36,617 bases of DNA from a virus. The stretch is from positions 1 to 36,617 of the IMG/VR virus record IMGVR_UViG_3300017697_003163. One strand, written 5' to 3'. The notes beneath the pieces are model-generated. The model was not told where the DNA came from. It saw only the letters and a program-made list of their open reading frames with translations, and did no database searches. Numbering within the stretch: position 1 is the first letter of the stretch; every line of letters starts with the position of its first letter. Made by a program: the position numbers and the translations under genes. Shown here in pieces: positions 14,454 through 20,602 of the stretch.

Positions 14454-15036
14454 GACACCTCCTAAAGTTTTCAGCCATGCGACTCAGTGCTCCGTCCCAT
14501 GAATGGAACGGATCAATCACAAACTGACCCCGGTGCTTTCGGATGCGCTGCCTAGCACGTGACGAAAGCCCACCCCAGAATCCGTGCTCTTCGGCACCCA
14601 GTGCGTACTCGGCGCATGTTTCTTTGATCGGGCAAGAAGCACAGATAACCTTCGCCTCCTCATAGCCTGCGACATCGCCGTTCTCTGCGTAGAAGAAGTC
14701 CGTTGGGTATCCGTGGCACGCGGCCAGATCCATGTCCGGCCTACGGTGCACTACACCCCACTTTCCTTTACGTCGCAGCACTTTCCTCACCTCCAGCCCG
14801 GTCTCTTCCGGCCCAGTCACGCTCATCAAGGCATCCATCATGGCTTCGTGGCGGGCTTTCAGGGCAGCCTTCTCTTCCCGCTTCAACCGGGCTGCTTCCT
14901 TCTGCGCTTCAGCCCGTGCCAGGTCATCCACGTCCATACCTCTCTTGTGCTGACGGTTAAAACGTTGGTAGTGGGCGCGGCACAGGTCGCGTCTATGCCG
15001 TGGCCCCTCGCATCCCACCTCGGCACACGTACTCAT
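14410..15036 (-). CDS. WhiB-family protein with N-terminal zinc module
   Basis: 208 residues. Residues about 101-168 form the WhiB domain: DLAACHG (C107), then CASCPIKETC (C132, C135, C141), the four cysteines that ligate a 4Fe-4S cluster, followed by the GFWGG turn (152-156) and a basic RQRIRK helix. WhiB proteins bind the primary sigma factor and change transcription, and are restricted to actinobacteria and their phages. The N-terminus adds CAEVGCEGPRHRRDLCRAHYQRF (C4, C9, C19, H22), a zinc-knuckle seen in other actinophage proteins, and a charged helix (40-65). The fusion makes it longer than a typical WhiB. Confidence 0.92.
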   Translation of the reverse strand: MSTCAEVGCEGPRHRRDLCRAHYQRFNRQHKRGMDVDDLARAEAQKEAARLKREEKAALKARHEAMMDALMSVTGPEETGLEVRKVLRRKGKWGVVHRRPDMDLAACHGYPTDFFYAENGDVAGYEEAKVICASCPIKETCAEYALGAEEHGFWGGLSSRARQRIRKHRGQFVIDPFHSWDGALSRMAENFRRCHETVPTTEPDHEDV

Positions 15037-15212
15037 GCCGTCTCCCAGTGGCGCAGGATCGTGTCAGGCTCCCAGCCTGACCGGCGTACAGACATCTTCG
15101 GTAGCGCAGCATCACTCAATCCATACACATCCTCGCCTTCGGTGCTCATCGTCAGGGCATGAACAGCCTCGTCTGTGTAAACATCCATCAGGTGTATGTT
15201 ACTATAGTCCAT
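15033..15212 (-). CDS. Small hypothetical protein, 59 aa
   Basis: The ATG at 15212 lies 11 bp inside the end of the upstream gene and the TGA (15033-15035) overlaps the WhiB start in an ATGA junction, so the frame is fixed by coupling on both sides. The product (MDYSNIHLMDVYTDEAVHAL...) is acidic in its first half and ends RRSGWEPDTILRHWETA. No domain is recognised. Confidence 0.7.
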   Translation of the reverse strand: MDYSNIHLMDVYTDEAVHALTMSTEGEDVYGLSDAALPKMSVRRSGWEPDTILRHWETA

Positions 15213-15534
15213 GGTTCTGCTCCTCGCGCTCGGCCAGCATGATCAAGTAGTTGATCCCCTCGACTGCGCTTTCGACTGCTCTCAGTGGCCCGTTAGCAGT
15301 CAGGAAGTCCAGCAAGCGTGATGCATCCCAGGCCGCTGCGGCAAACAACTCCGACGCAGCCTCCCCCACACCAGGCATCCGCTCCTTCATCACTAGCGTG
15401 TTGAGAAGGTTGCTCGCTGCCTTCTTCACAGCCGTATAGTCCAGTGCGTCGGCGGATCTCTTCACTTCGTCAATGATCGGTGCAAAAAGATCCCACGGAT
15501 CTAATAGGTCCTGTGCTTTCCGTAGCGGGTCCAT
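15202..15534 (-). CDS. Hypothetical alpha-helical protein
   Basis: 110 residues, almost wholly helical by composition (KKAASNLLNTLVMKERM, ASELFAAAAWDASRLLDFL, INYLIMLAEREEQ). AAGGAGAA lies before the ATG at 15534. It opens the second half of the minus-strand operon, just after a strong terminator, so it should have its own promoter in 15535-15585, where I see no clear -35/-10 pair. The function is unknown. Confidence 0.7.
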   Translation of the reverse strand: MDPLRKAQDLLDPWDLFAPIIDEVKRSADALDYTAVKKAASNLLNTLVMKERMPGVGEAASELFAAAAWDASRLLDFLTANGPLRAVESAVEGINYLIMLAEREEQNHGL

Positions 15535-15585
15535 CGTGTTCTCCTTGGGGGGTAGGTGTTGCTCGGTTGATGTTACTTTAGCATG

Positions 15586-15627
15586 AAAAAGGGCCCGGCA
15601 CGGGAGAGAGAGTCAACCGCGCCGGGC
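15586..15627 (-). terminator. Intrinsic terminator (minus strand)
   Basis: Read on the minus strand, GCCCGGCGCGG pairs with CCGTGCCGGGC (11 bp, one G-U) around a TTGACTCTCTCTC loop and is followed by CC and five T. It divides the minus-strand genes into two transcription units. Confidence 0.85.
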
Positions 15628-15666
15628 GTGTCCCTGCCGAGGGCTCGAACCTCGGGGCCTTCCAGC
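15627..15666 (-). other. tRNA T-arm/acceptor-like fragment
   Basis: On the minus strand, CGAGG-TTCGAGC-CCTCG is a perfect 5-bp T-stem with a canonical T-loop, followed by GCAGGGA as a 3' acceptor strand and then CACG, not CCA. Upstream only TCCCCTG-like bases could pair with CAGGGA, leaving no D-arm or anticodon arm. It is therefore a fragment or a minimal tRNA-like fold, not a tRNA gene. It lies between a small gene and a terminator. A perfect AAGTGT/ACACTT palindrome containing GTTTACAC adjoins it at about 15673-15688. Confidence 0.4.
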
Positions 15667-15693
15667 CAGGGGAAGTGTTTACACACTTAACGA

Positions 15694-15828
15694 TCAATAC
15701 TGCTGCTCATCATAGTAGGGGTCGTAGTTCGGCGATAGAACCTTGCGCCAGTAGTAATCGCCAGGGTTGTAGTCGCAGCCCAGGCCATCAGTGTGGCCGC
15801 ATGCTGGGTAGTCTTCACACATACTCAT
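15694..15828 (-). CDS. Tiny hypothetical protein, 44 aa
   Basis: The ATG at 15828 follows GAGGAGGTGAAGGC and overlaps the previous stop (ATGA). The product (MSMCEDYPACGHTDGLGCDY..., ending in a Tyr/Asp-rich tail YWRKVLSPNYDPYYDEQQY) carries three cysteines (4, 10, 18) and one histidine that could form a small zinc knuckle. Tiny CxxxxxC-type proteins of this style are common in actinophage accessory operons. Confidence 0.75.
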   Translation of the reverse strand: MSMCEDYPACGHTDGLGCDYNPGDYYWRKVLSPNYDPYYDEQQY

Positions 15829-16115
15829 GCCTTCACCTCCTCGGTAGGTACAACTGTGTAAACAGCGTCGTTGCCAAGATACTGGTTTGGCATCTTGTCA
15901 GCGTATTTCTGGGCGCTCTCACGATCAGATCGCCAGGACACCACCTCGTACCGTTGCAGCGGGGCCGCGTCGTACCCGTAGCCGTTGTAGCGGTCGTAGG
16001 TCGCGCCCTCGGGCAACTCTCGGACCACCGCCCAGGAGTACACCCTTTCACGTTCGGTCCCCCGCACACTGCGTGTACCGTCGGGATGGATTGCTGCCCG
16101 GTATCGCTTGCTCAT
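15825..16115 (-). CDS. Hypothetical protein, 96 aa
   Basis: The start at 16115 overlaps the previous gene's stop in ATGA. The sequence is soluble and mixed alpha/beta (RAAIHPDGTRSVRGTERERVYSWAVVRELP..., ESAQKYADKMP), without a recognised family. The segment WAVVRELPEG...YEVVSWRSDRESAQKYA looks like a small fold in which a surface helix follows strands. It is expressed with the genes at 16112-16474 and 15694-15828 from one leader module. Confidence 0.7.
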   Translation of the reverse strand: MSKRYRAAIHPDGTRSVRGTERERVYSWAVVRELPEGATYDRYNGYGYDAAPLQRYEVVSWRSDRESAQKYADKMPNQYLGNDAVYTVVPTEEVKA

Positions 16116-16474
16116 TGTGTTACCTCCCGCACTGAGTTGGCGCTCGCGTCCAGCAAGTACACGTGCTCAATCATCCACAGGTCATCATCTGACGTAAAGA
16201 AAGACGGTGCCATGTCGTCGGCATAGGCGACGCCATAGCCAACCACTCCCCTTGCTCGCTCGGCTCCCAGCGGGGCAGGGCTACCGTCTGCGTTGGGGTT
16301 AAGCAGAGACCACCCTCCAGGGATGATCAGCGTGTCGATCACGGTGTCAATACCATCCCGCTCAATCATTGCGGTGAGTGCGGGCATCATGTGCTGAGGA
16401 TAACCGTCAAAATGAACGTAAGTTCCTATCCATCCCGTACCTCTCGGGATTGCTACGACGCTTCGTGTACTCAT
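16112..16474 (-). CDS. Hypothetical protein, 120 aa
   Basis: The start is taken at the ATG at 16474, a few bases after a 14-bp GA repeat; the frame runs open to 16552 but would then include the repeated leader. The product (MSTRSVVAIPRGTGWIGTYVHFDGYPQHMMPALTAMIERDG...) resembles small proteins of actinobacteria and their phages annotated only as hypothetical. It is rich in Gly and aromatics, with no catalytic motif recognised. It heads a three-gene unit. Confidence 0.7.
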   Translation of the reverse strand: MSTRSVVAIPRGTGWIGTYVHFDGYPQHMMPALTAMIERDGIDTVIDTLIIPGGWSLLNPNADGSPAPLGAERARGVVGYGVAYADDMAPSFFTSDDDLWMIEHVYLLDASANSVREVTQ

Positions 16475-16490
16475 TGCTCTCTCTCTCTCT

Positions 16491-16557
16491 GTTTGTGTAT
16501 TCCTGCCTGATTGACAGGTAGCAGGGCACGTGTGTTTAAACACGTGCTCCACTATCC
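16491..16557 (-). promoter_or_regulatory. Repeated leader module E (two hairpins with GTTTAAAC)
   Basis: In minus-strand order: GGATAG, then a palindrome with arms GCACGTG/CACGTGC (16547-16541 and 16532-16526) around TTTAAACA, then hairpin CCTGTC/GGCAGG (16518-16502), then the GA-repeat ribosome-binding tract. It belongs to the family at 16978, 17568, 17880 and 18356. Confidence 0.7.
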
Positions 16558-16571
16558 GTTGTCAGACTCAC

Positions 16572-16958
16572 TCACCCGGCAGCCTGTGTCACTTTAAGGA
16601 AGTCAATCGCATCCCAGATCGACTGCGCCACAGCACTTTCTAGCATTCGGATCACCGCAATGGCTAGCAATCTTTGCATGACCTGTAGCGCGTCATCCAT
16701 CCCAGTACCGTCCATCAATTCGGATGCCTCTACTAGGTAATCATCCAGCACACCAGCCGCTAACAACACATGGTGTGCGTGTGTGTAAACGTACTCGCTC
16801 TGTGATTCAGCCCATTCAGAGGCTGCATCTATCCACTCTCCCGAGTCGAGCGAGTGTTCAAGGTCTTCCACGGTTACATACCCGTGCAACCACTCATCAA
16901 TAATGTCTTCACGGCTACGGTCTACGAAGTCTTGGAAGGTCAGTCGCTCTCCATACAT
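16572..16958 (-). CDS. Hypothetical helical protein, 128 aa
   Basis: The start at 16958 follows a 13-bp GA repeat. The product is acidic and helical (MYGERLTFQDFVDRSREDIIDEWLHGYV...). It has the same length as the protein at 17953-18339 and a loosely similar central region rich in Glu, Trp, Tyr and Ala, so the two may be distant paralogs; I cannot demonstrate that without alignment. No function is recognised. Confidence 0.7.
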   Translation of the reverse strand: MYGERLTFQDFVDRSREDIIDEWLHGYVTVEDLEHSLDSGEWIDAASEWAESQSEYVYTHAHHVLLAAGVLDDYLVEASELMDGTGMDDALQVMQRLLAIAVIRMLESAVAQSIWDAIDFLKVTQAAG

Positions 16959-16977
16959 AACATGCTCTCTCTCTCTC

Positions 16978-17031
16978 AGTCCTGCCTGATGACAGGTAGC
17001 AATGCGCGTGTTTAAACGTGCATCACTATCC
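16978..17031 (-). promoter_or_regulatory. Repeated leader module D
   Basis: Minus-strand order: GGATAGT, palindrome arms ATGCACG/CGCGCAT around TTTAAACA, hairpin CCTGTC/GGCAGG, GA tract. The outer arm bases differ from the other modules (ATGC/GCAT instead of GGGC/GCCC) on both sides, so pairing is kept. Confidence 0.7.
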
Positions 17032-17042
17032 ATGATCAGGAA

Positions 17043-17549
17043 TTAGGGCTCGTTGATAGCGACGACTCGTGACCGCCAGTTCTTCGGGAGTCTCACTATC
17101 ATGGCGTCGCAGTTGCGACGCGCAAGGTACTTGCCCGCCCAGTAGAAACCATCTTCTTGCACTCCGTCACTGAACGGCAGCGGGCTTTCTAGTCGGATTG
17201 AATCACCGGGCTGAAGTTTCTTCGTCGCGTCCCTACGGTTTAGCACTGTGGCGCACTTGTTCAACCACTCGGACTCGTACTCGTTGCGCTCGCGCCTGCT
17301 CGTTAGTGCTAGGTACTTGCAGAGCATGGCACGAGTTGGCACGTCGTGCGGGCCAGACGTGGCGCTAACATCCTTTACCGCTATCTCTCCAGCGTGACGT
17401 TCTGTGAGGAACAGAGTTAGCCCGACATAACCGTCAGGGTTGCGCCACAGTCTCCACTTCCCAGACTTAGCAAGTACCTCACATCCACTCATCTCGTGCT
17501 CGATAGCCTGCTCGGCAGTCTCTCCGTTGGTATATACAGTCCATCCCAT
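17043..17549 (-). CDS. Hypothetical protein, 168 aa
   Basis: The start at 17549 follows a 13-bp GA repeat. The sequence is mixed alpha/beta and slightly basic: MGWTVYTNGETAEQAIEHEM, GKWRLWRNPDGYVGLTLFLTER, QEDGFYWAGKYLARRNCDAM. Related proteins occur as hypothetical proteins in actinobacteria and phages. The beta-rich centre with WRLWR...GYVGLTLFL suggests a small binding domain. It is a single-gene unit with its own leader module. Confidence 0.7.
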   Translation of the reverse strand: MGWTVYTNGETAEQAIEHEMSGCEVLAKSGKWRLWRNPDGYVGLTLFLTERHAGEIAVKDVSATSGPHDVPTRAMLCKYLALTSRRERNEYESEWLNKCATVLNRRDATKKLQPGDSIRLESPLPFSDGVQEDGFYWAGKYLARRNCDAMIVRLPKNWRSRVVAINEP

Positions 17550-17567
17550 GATGTTCTCTCTCTCTCT

Positions 17568-17625
17568 GTGTGTGCCTGCTTAGTTGCAGGTAGCCGGGCA
17601 CGTGTTTAAACATGCCCGACTATCC
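17568..17625 (-). promoter_or_regulatory. Repeated leader module C
   Basis: Minus-strand order: GGATAGT, palindrome GGGCATG/CGTGCCC around TTTAAACA (one G-U pair), hairpin CCTGC/GCAGG around AACTAA (both arms changed together relative to the CCTGTC/GACAGG of module B), then the GA tract. Confidence 0.7.
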
Positions 17626-17629
17626 GCTA

Positions 17630-17863
17630 CTAGATGGCAAACTGTGAATGACATGAACCGCACGTGACCCCTGTCCAGGTCTCCCGCTCGATGTTCCTGA
17701 CCTCGTAGGCCATCTCGCTTACATCCTCGCGAAACATCGGGTGCACGTCGTTACCCTCCCTGTCTACGCCCTCACCGTTAGGGAAGCGGGCAAGTGTGCA
17801 GGGTGCGCAATGGTAGTCGGCCTCGTAGGTGTAGCCCATTACGTCGTAAGGTTGCAGGCTCAT
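17630..17863 (-). CDS. Zinc-ribbon hypothetical protein, 77 aa
   Basis: The start at 17863 follows an 11-bp GA repeat. CAPC (C19, C22) and CGSC (C68, C71) form two knuckles of a probable zinc ribbon, separated by an acidic, charged middle (GEGVDREGNDVHPMFREDVSEM). The role is unknown; it may bind nucleic acid or a protein partner. It is a single-gene unit between leader modules B and C. Confidence 0.75.
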   Translation of the reverse strand: MSLQPYDVMGYTYEADYHCAPCTLARFPNGEGVDREGNDVHPMFREDVSEMAYEVRNIERETWTGVTCGSCHSQFAI

Positions 17864-17879
17864 TGTGTTCTCTCTCTCT

Positions 17880-17940
17880 ATTGTGTGTACCTGTCTGGCG
17901 ACAGGTAGCCGGGCACGTGTTTAAACGTGCCCGACTATCC
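17880..17940 (-). promoter_or_regulatory. Repeated leader module B
   Basis: Minus-strand order: GGATAGT, perfect arms GGGCACG (17932-17926) / CGTGCCC (17917-17911) around TTTAAACA, hairpin CCTGTC GCCA GACAGG (17905-17890), then the GA tract. It is the most regular copy. Confidence 0.75.
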
Positions 17941-17952
17941 ATAGCCAGTGCG

Positions 17953-18339
17953 CTAGTTGTGGGCGGCGTCGATGATCTTCATGGCCGCCGAGTAGTCGCG
18001 GTTGGCGATAATCTTCGTAGCCGCCTCGTGCAAGCGGTCGTGGTGCCATGAGTACGAGAGCGCACAGCACAGATTTAAGATCATTAGTTGGACACCGTCT
18101 GTTGTGTTTCCTGCCGCATAGCGAGCGTGCTCGTCGTCTACGTTGTCGAAGTAGCCAGCGGTGAATAGGGACAGGGCTTGGTAGTAGTAGATGACACCAT
18201 CTAGACCGTGAGCGGTTTCGTACGCCCATTCCTCGATGTTGGCGCTATCTAGTTCGCCATGCTCCAGCGCCTCCAGCGCGTACTCGTCGGCCAACTTGCC
18301 GAAATTTCCAGCGTAGAAGTAGGGGTTGAATCTGCTCAT
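17953..18339 (-). CDS. Hypothetical helical protein, 128 aa
   Basis: The start at 18339 (MSRFNPYFYAGNFGKL...) follows an 11-bp GA repeat; the frame is open further upstream to 18468 but that part runs through the leader repeat. It is an acidic helical protein with many Ala, Tyr and Leu (EYALEALEHGELDSANIEEWAYETAHGLDG) and no recognised family. It may be distantly related to the 128-residue protein at 16572-16958. Its size and helical character would suit a small adaptor or host-interaction protein, but this is open. Confidence 0.7.
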   Translation of the reverse strand: MSRFNPYFYAGNFGKLADEYALEALEHGELDSANIEEWAYETAHGLDGVIYYYQALSLFTAGYFDNVDDEHARYAAGNTTDGVQLMILNLCCALSYSWHHDRLHEAATKIIANRDYSAAMKIIDAAHN

Positions 18340-18355
18340 GATGTTCTCTCTCTCT

Positions 18356-18420
18356 AGTCGTTGCTTGCCCGGTCGGACATGCAACACCGGGCACGTGTTT
18401 AAACGTGCCCGATGCAACGT
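18356..18420 (-). promoter_or_regulatory. Repeated leader module A
   Basis: The first hairpin is intact, with arms GGGCACG/CGTGCCC around TTTAAACA (18410-18389). The second is replaced by a longer loop closed by GTTGC/GCAAC (18385-18360). The GA tract precedes the start at 18339. The GGATAGT block is missing, so this is the most diverged of the five copies. Confidence 0.65.
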
Positions 18421-18425
18421 GTTCG

Positions 18426-19082
18426 CTATAGGCCCTGAACGGTCATCGGTTCGGCACATACCCCGCACCGTGGCGCGCCCCGCTCCGCTTGCTTGCGGCT
18501 CAGCCGCACCACGTAGGGGTCAGTCGGGTCACAAGCACACACGGCCTTGAGCATCCGCGTTGTCTGCTTGGGGTGCGACGTGCCACCGCCACCGGGCGCT
18601 CCGGGGTTAGGCGTCGGGACCTTGCCCCCGAAGCCACCGCCACCGAGCGCACCGTGCGGATATTCGCCCAAGGTGTGTGTTACAAAATCGGCCAGGTCAC
18701 GGGCTAGATCGTCACCGGCCACAGTGGCCGTCATTTTGCCAGCCAGTCCGAACGCTAGCGCCCAGTCCTTAAACAGACCCTTATGCCCCGACGTATTTTC
18801 GTCGTAGGCGTGGATCATCTCATGGGCCAGAATGTCTAGCACTCTCGCCGCGTTGTCTTGTGTGGGGCTGATGAAAATATGGAAGTGATCATCATCGGCT
18901 GCTGCCTTATGCCAACACTGACCGATTACTGACGACCGGTCACCCCGCCCACCCGGCCAGCCGACCGACACCCTCACGGGAGGGAGCGGCTTGCCCGTAA
19001 TCTCTGTGAGCACGTCGCCTAGTTGCGCGACCGCTTCCATTAGCCAGGCTTCCCGCGTCTCGTACCTTGTCGCTAGTTTCAT
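18426..19082 (-). CDS. SprT-like zinc metalloprotease
   Basis: 218 residues. The catalytic helix LDILAHEMIHAYDE (HExxH at 87-91) is followed by GHKGLFKDWALAFGL with the third ligand H100, the SprT/Spartan signature. A Gly/Pro linker (about 140-170) leads to a C-terminal ribbon with CACD and CGVC (a probable zinc site). Spartan proteins degrade DNA-crosslinked proteins in eukaryotes; the bacterial SprT and phage roles are not settled. The start at 19082 overlaps the previous stop (ATGA). It is expressed with the small gene before it. Confidence 0.88.
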   Translation of the reverse strand: MKLATRYETREAWLMEAVAQLGDVLTEITGKPLPPVRVSVGWPGGRGDRSSVIGQCWHKAAADDDHFHIFISPTQDNAARVLDILAHEMIHAYDENTSGHKGLFKDWALAFGLAGKMTATVAGDDLARDLADFVTHTLGEYPHGALGGGGFGGKVPTPNPGAPGGGGTSHPKQTTRMLKAVCACDPTDPYVVRLSRKQAERGAPRCGVCAEPMTVQGL

Positions 19083-19288
19083 GCCGTCACCTGCTCAAGT
19101 AGTAGGGCGAATTGTCCTAGCATCCGGGTCAGGTGTTCGTCTGTATCGCCTTCGCTAATCGGGAGCGTGCCAACCGCGGTACCGGAACACCGGACAACCG
19201 CGTGAACGGTGCCCGGTTGAATCTCTAGGCACCACATGGAATAGCCGCCATCATCGGTCGGGCCGGTTATGTATCGATTGTTGCTCAT
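19079..19288 (-). CDS. Small hypothetical protein, 69 aa
   Basis: First gene of the minus-strand cluster. The ATG at 19288 is preceded by an 18-bp GA repeat, the longest in the family. The product is a compact beta-then-helix chain (YSMWCLEIQPGTVHAVVRCSG...DEHLTRMLGQFALLLEQVTA) with no recognised domain. Its stop overlaps the SprT-like start. Confidence 0.7.
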   Translation of the reverse strand: MSNNRYITGPTDDGGYSMWCLEIQPGTVHAVVRCSGTAVGTLPISEGDTDEHLTRMLGQFALLLEQVTA

Positions 19289-19290
19289 GT

Positions 19291-19370
19291 TCTCTCTCTC
19301 TCTCTCTCACGAAAGACACGCGGGTTATCCGTGTGACCATCGCAAGGCACGGGTGCTAGACCGTGCTTGC
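19291..19370 (-). promoter_or_regulatory. Leader of the first minus-strand unit
   Basis: On the minus strand two hairpins (GCAAGCACGG/CCGTGCCTTGC with a bulge at 19370-19342, and ACACG/CGTGT at 19334-19316) precede the GA tract. The layout mirrors modules A-E but lacks the GTTTAAAC centre. The promoter of the cluster should lie upstream; I see no confident -35/-10 pair. Confidence 0.5.
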
Positions 19371-20293
19371 GCGTCACTCCCCTACCGGGCCGCTCTTCCC
19401 TAAGGTGGCGGGCTCGCCGTGTCCGCCCCCGCCATGCGGGGTGTCGGTCGGGAGTGCGTTGTGCCTCTGTTTATCATCGACCCCTATTCTGCTGGGCCGG
19501 TGTCCTGGTTCACGGCCTGGGATTCCGCGTGCCTTGCGGCCTTCGGACTTCCCAAGCGGTGCTGACAAGTAAGACAATACCCGAGAACGGTAGGTGTTAC
19601 AAGTCAGATCCGAAAGTCTTCCGATATGTCCGAATTTCTTAGAGGGAATCGGCGTGTCACAGTGTGTCTGTTTATACCCCCAGGGGTATCTCGTGGCCTG
19701 TCACCTATGCGGTCCCTCATCTCCGATGAGAGGCCTAGGCCAGACATCGAAGAGATGTCTAGCCGACCTGTCTTCTAGCCTGCCTTCCTGCCTTCCTATC
19801 TTCCGTCACCTGTCGGCCTGTCGGCCTGTCTTCCTGTCAGTGGAGGTGACATCGATGCCTGTCTATATACATGTCTCTCTATATATGTGATAGTCCAACC
19901 GCCCGGACTTCTGCCGATCTATATACCCCGGGGGGTACGGCTCGGTCGAATGCACGGGAGACCCTCCCCGGGGGGTGGACTATCGAACACATGTGCCAAC
20001 GGAGGGGGTCGGGGGTGGCCTCAGACGATCGATCGCGCATGGATCTTGACCCCATCATTGCTTAACACTCGTCGTCTATATATACATATATCACCTTTTA
20101 ATTCTGTGGAAGGTGGACCTTTGGACCCCTCCTACAATGTGACGGATAAGTAACAGGAGTCTCAGATTTCCCTGAGAAAGAGGCTCTATATCCCCCCAAA
20201 ACGGACAACTTTGGAGATTTTTACTTTCGGAGTGTCCGATAGTGCTTATTTCCAGGCTTATATACAGTGAGAGCCTTTTTCTTTTAGGTACTA
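19371..20293. other. Long noncoding regulatory region, possible replication origin
   Basis: About 920 bp without a convincing gene; open frames here are short, lack ribosome-binding sites and read as low-complexity. Contents: inverted GATACCCC/GGGGTAT at about 19674-19690, TACCCC/GGGGTA at about 19924-19937, the CCTGTC array, and at least five (C)TATATA blocks at about 19863, 19880, 19920, 20076 and 20260. GC-rich and AT-rich tracts alternate. It separates the divergent minus-strand accessory and plus-strand structural operons. Confidence 0.5.
19767..19863 (+). repeat. Tandem 8-bp-period CCTGTC array
   Basis: CCTGTC occurs at 19809, 19817, 19825 and 19833 with an exact 8-bp period. The same period begins with CCTGCCTT at 19779 and 19787 and continues through a degenerate unit at 19795. 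Further CCTGTC copies lie at 19697, 19767 and 19858. It could be an iteron-type protein-binding array. CCTGTC is also the arm of the second hairpin in the leader modules. Confidence 0.7.
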
Positions 20294-20602
20294 GGAGCCG
20301 CCTCCTTAAAGAGCGGCGACTCCAGCCCCGGCTAAAGCCGGGATCAGGAAGCCCCTTGAGGGCTTCCCTAGCGAGATAGATCTTAAGTCAAGTACCTAGA
20401 TGGGGCTTAAGCCCCTTGGGGGGGCTGAGCCCCTATAGAGACCCCATTGAGGGGTCTCCTACTAAAGGCTATGAAACAACCTCGTTCGACTACGCCCTGG
20501 GGCTTCGTCAACCGCGTTCGGAATACCTTACCCTCCGCGTTCGCTTCGCTCTCTCTCCGGTTCCCAGAAGGGAACCCATGGAGGGGGGTGGTGGTGAAAC
20601 CA
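20294..20602 (+). repeat. Leader hairpin array 2
   Basis: At least five perfect or near-perfect GC-rich hairpins follow one another: CCCGGC/GCCGGG (20327-20342), GGAAGCCC/GGGCTTCC (20347-20367), the palindrome GGGGCTTAAGCCCC (20402-20415), GAGACCCC/GGGGTCTC (20438-20458) and GGTTCCC/GGGAACC (20559-20576). GGTGGT/ACCACC follows at about 20588-20602, and an imperfect stem stands at 20294-20323. None has a T-tract. CCTAGATGGG and the CCCCGGCTAA stem are shared with array 1. Confidence 0.75.

Noticed and set aside
14584-15162. 192-codon plus-strand open frame opposite the WhiB gene.
   Set aside because: It is antisense to a clear WhiB domain, has no recognisable domain and breaks the operon layout.
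7880-15622. 13-mer CGCGGTTGACTCT shared by 7880-7892 (plus) and 15622-15610 (minus), both containing TTGACT.
   Set aside because: The second copy is the loop side of a terminator and has no -10 element at useful spacing, so a common promoter is not supported.
15675-16226. 183-codon plus-strand frame across 15675-16226.
   Set aside because: It is antisense to three coupled minus-strand genes with good ribosome-binding sites and has Cys/His-rich random composition.
19363-20153. Several 64-98-codon plus-strand frames in the long intergenic region.
   Set aside because: They read through palindromes, CT repeats and TATATA blocks, have no coupling or ribosome-binding sites, and look unlike proteins.
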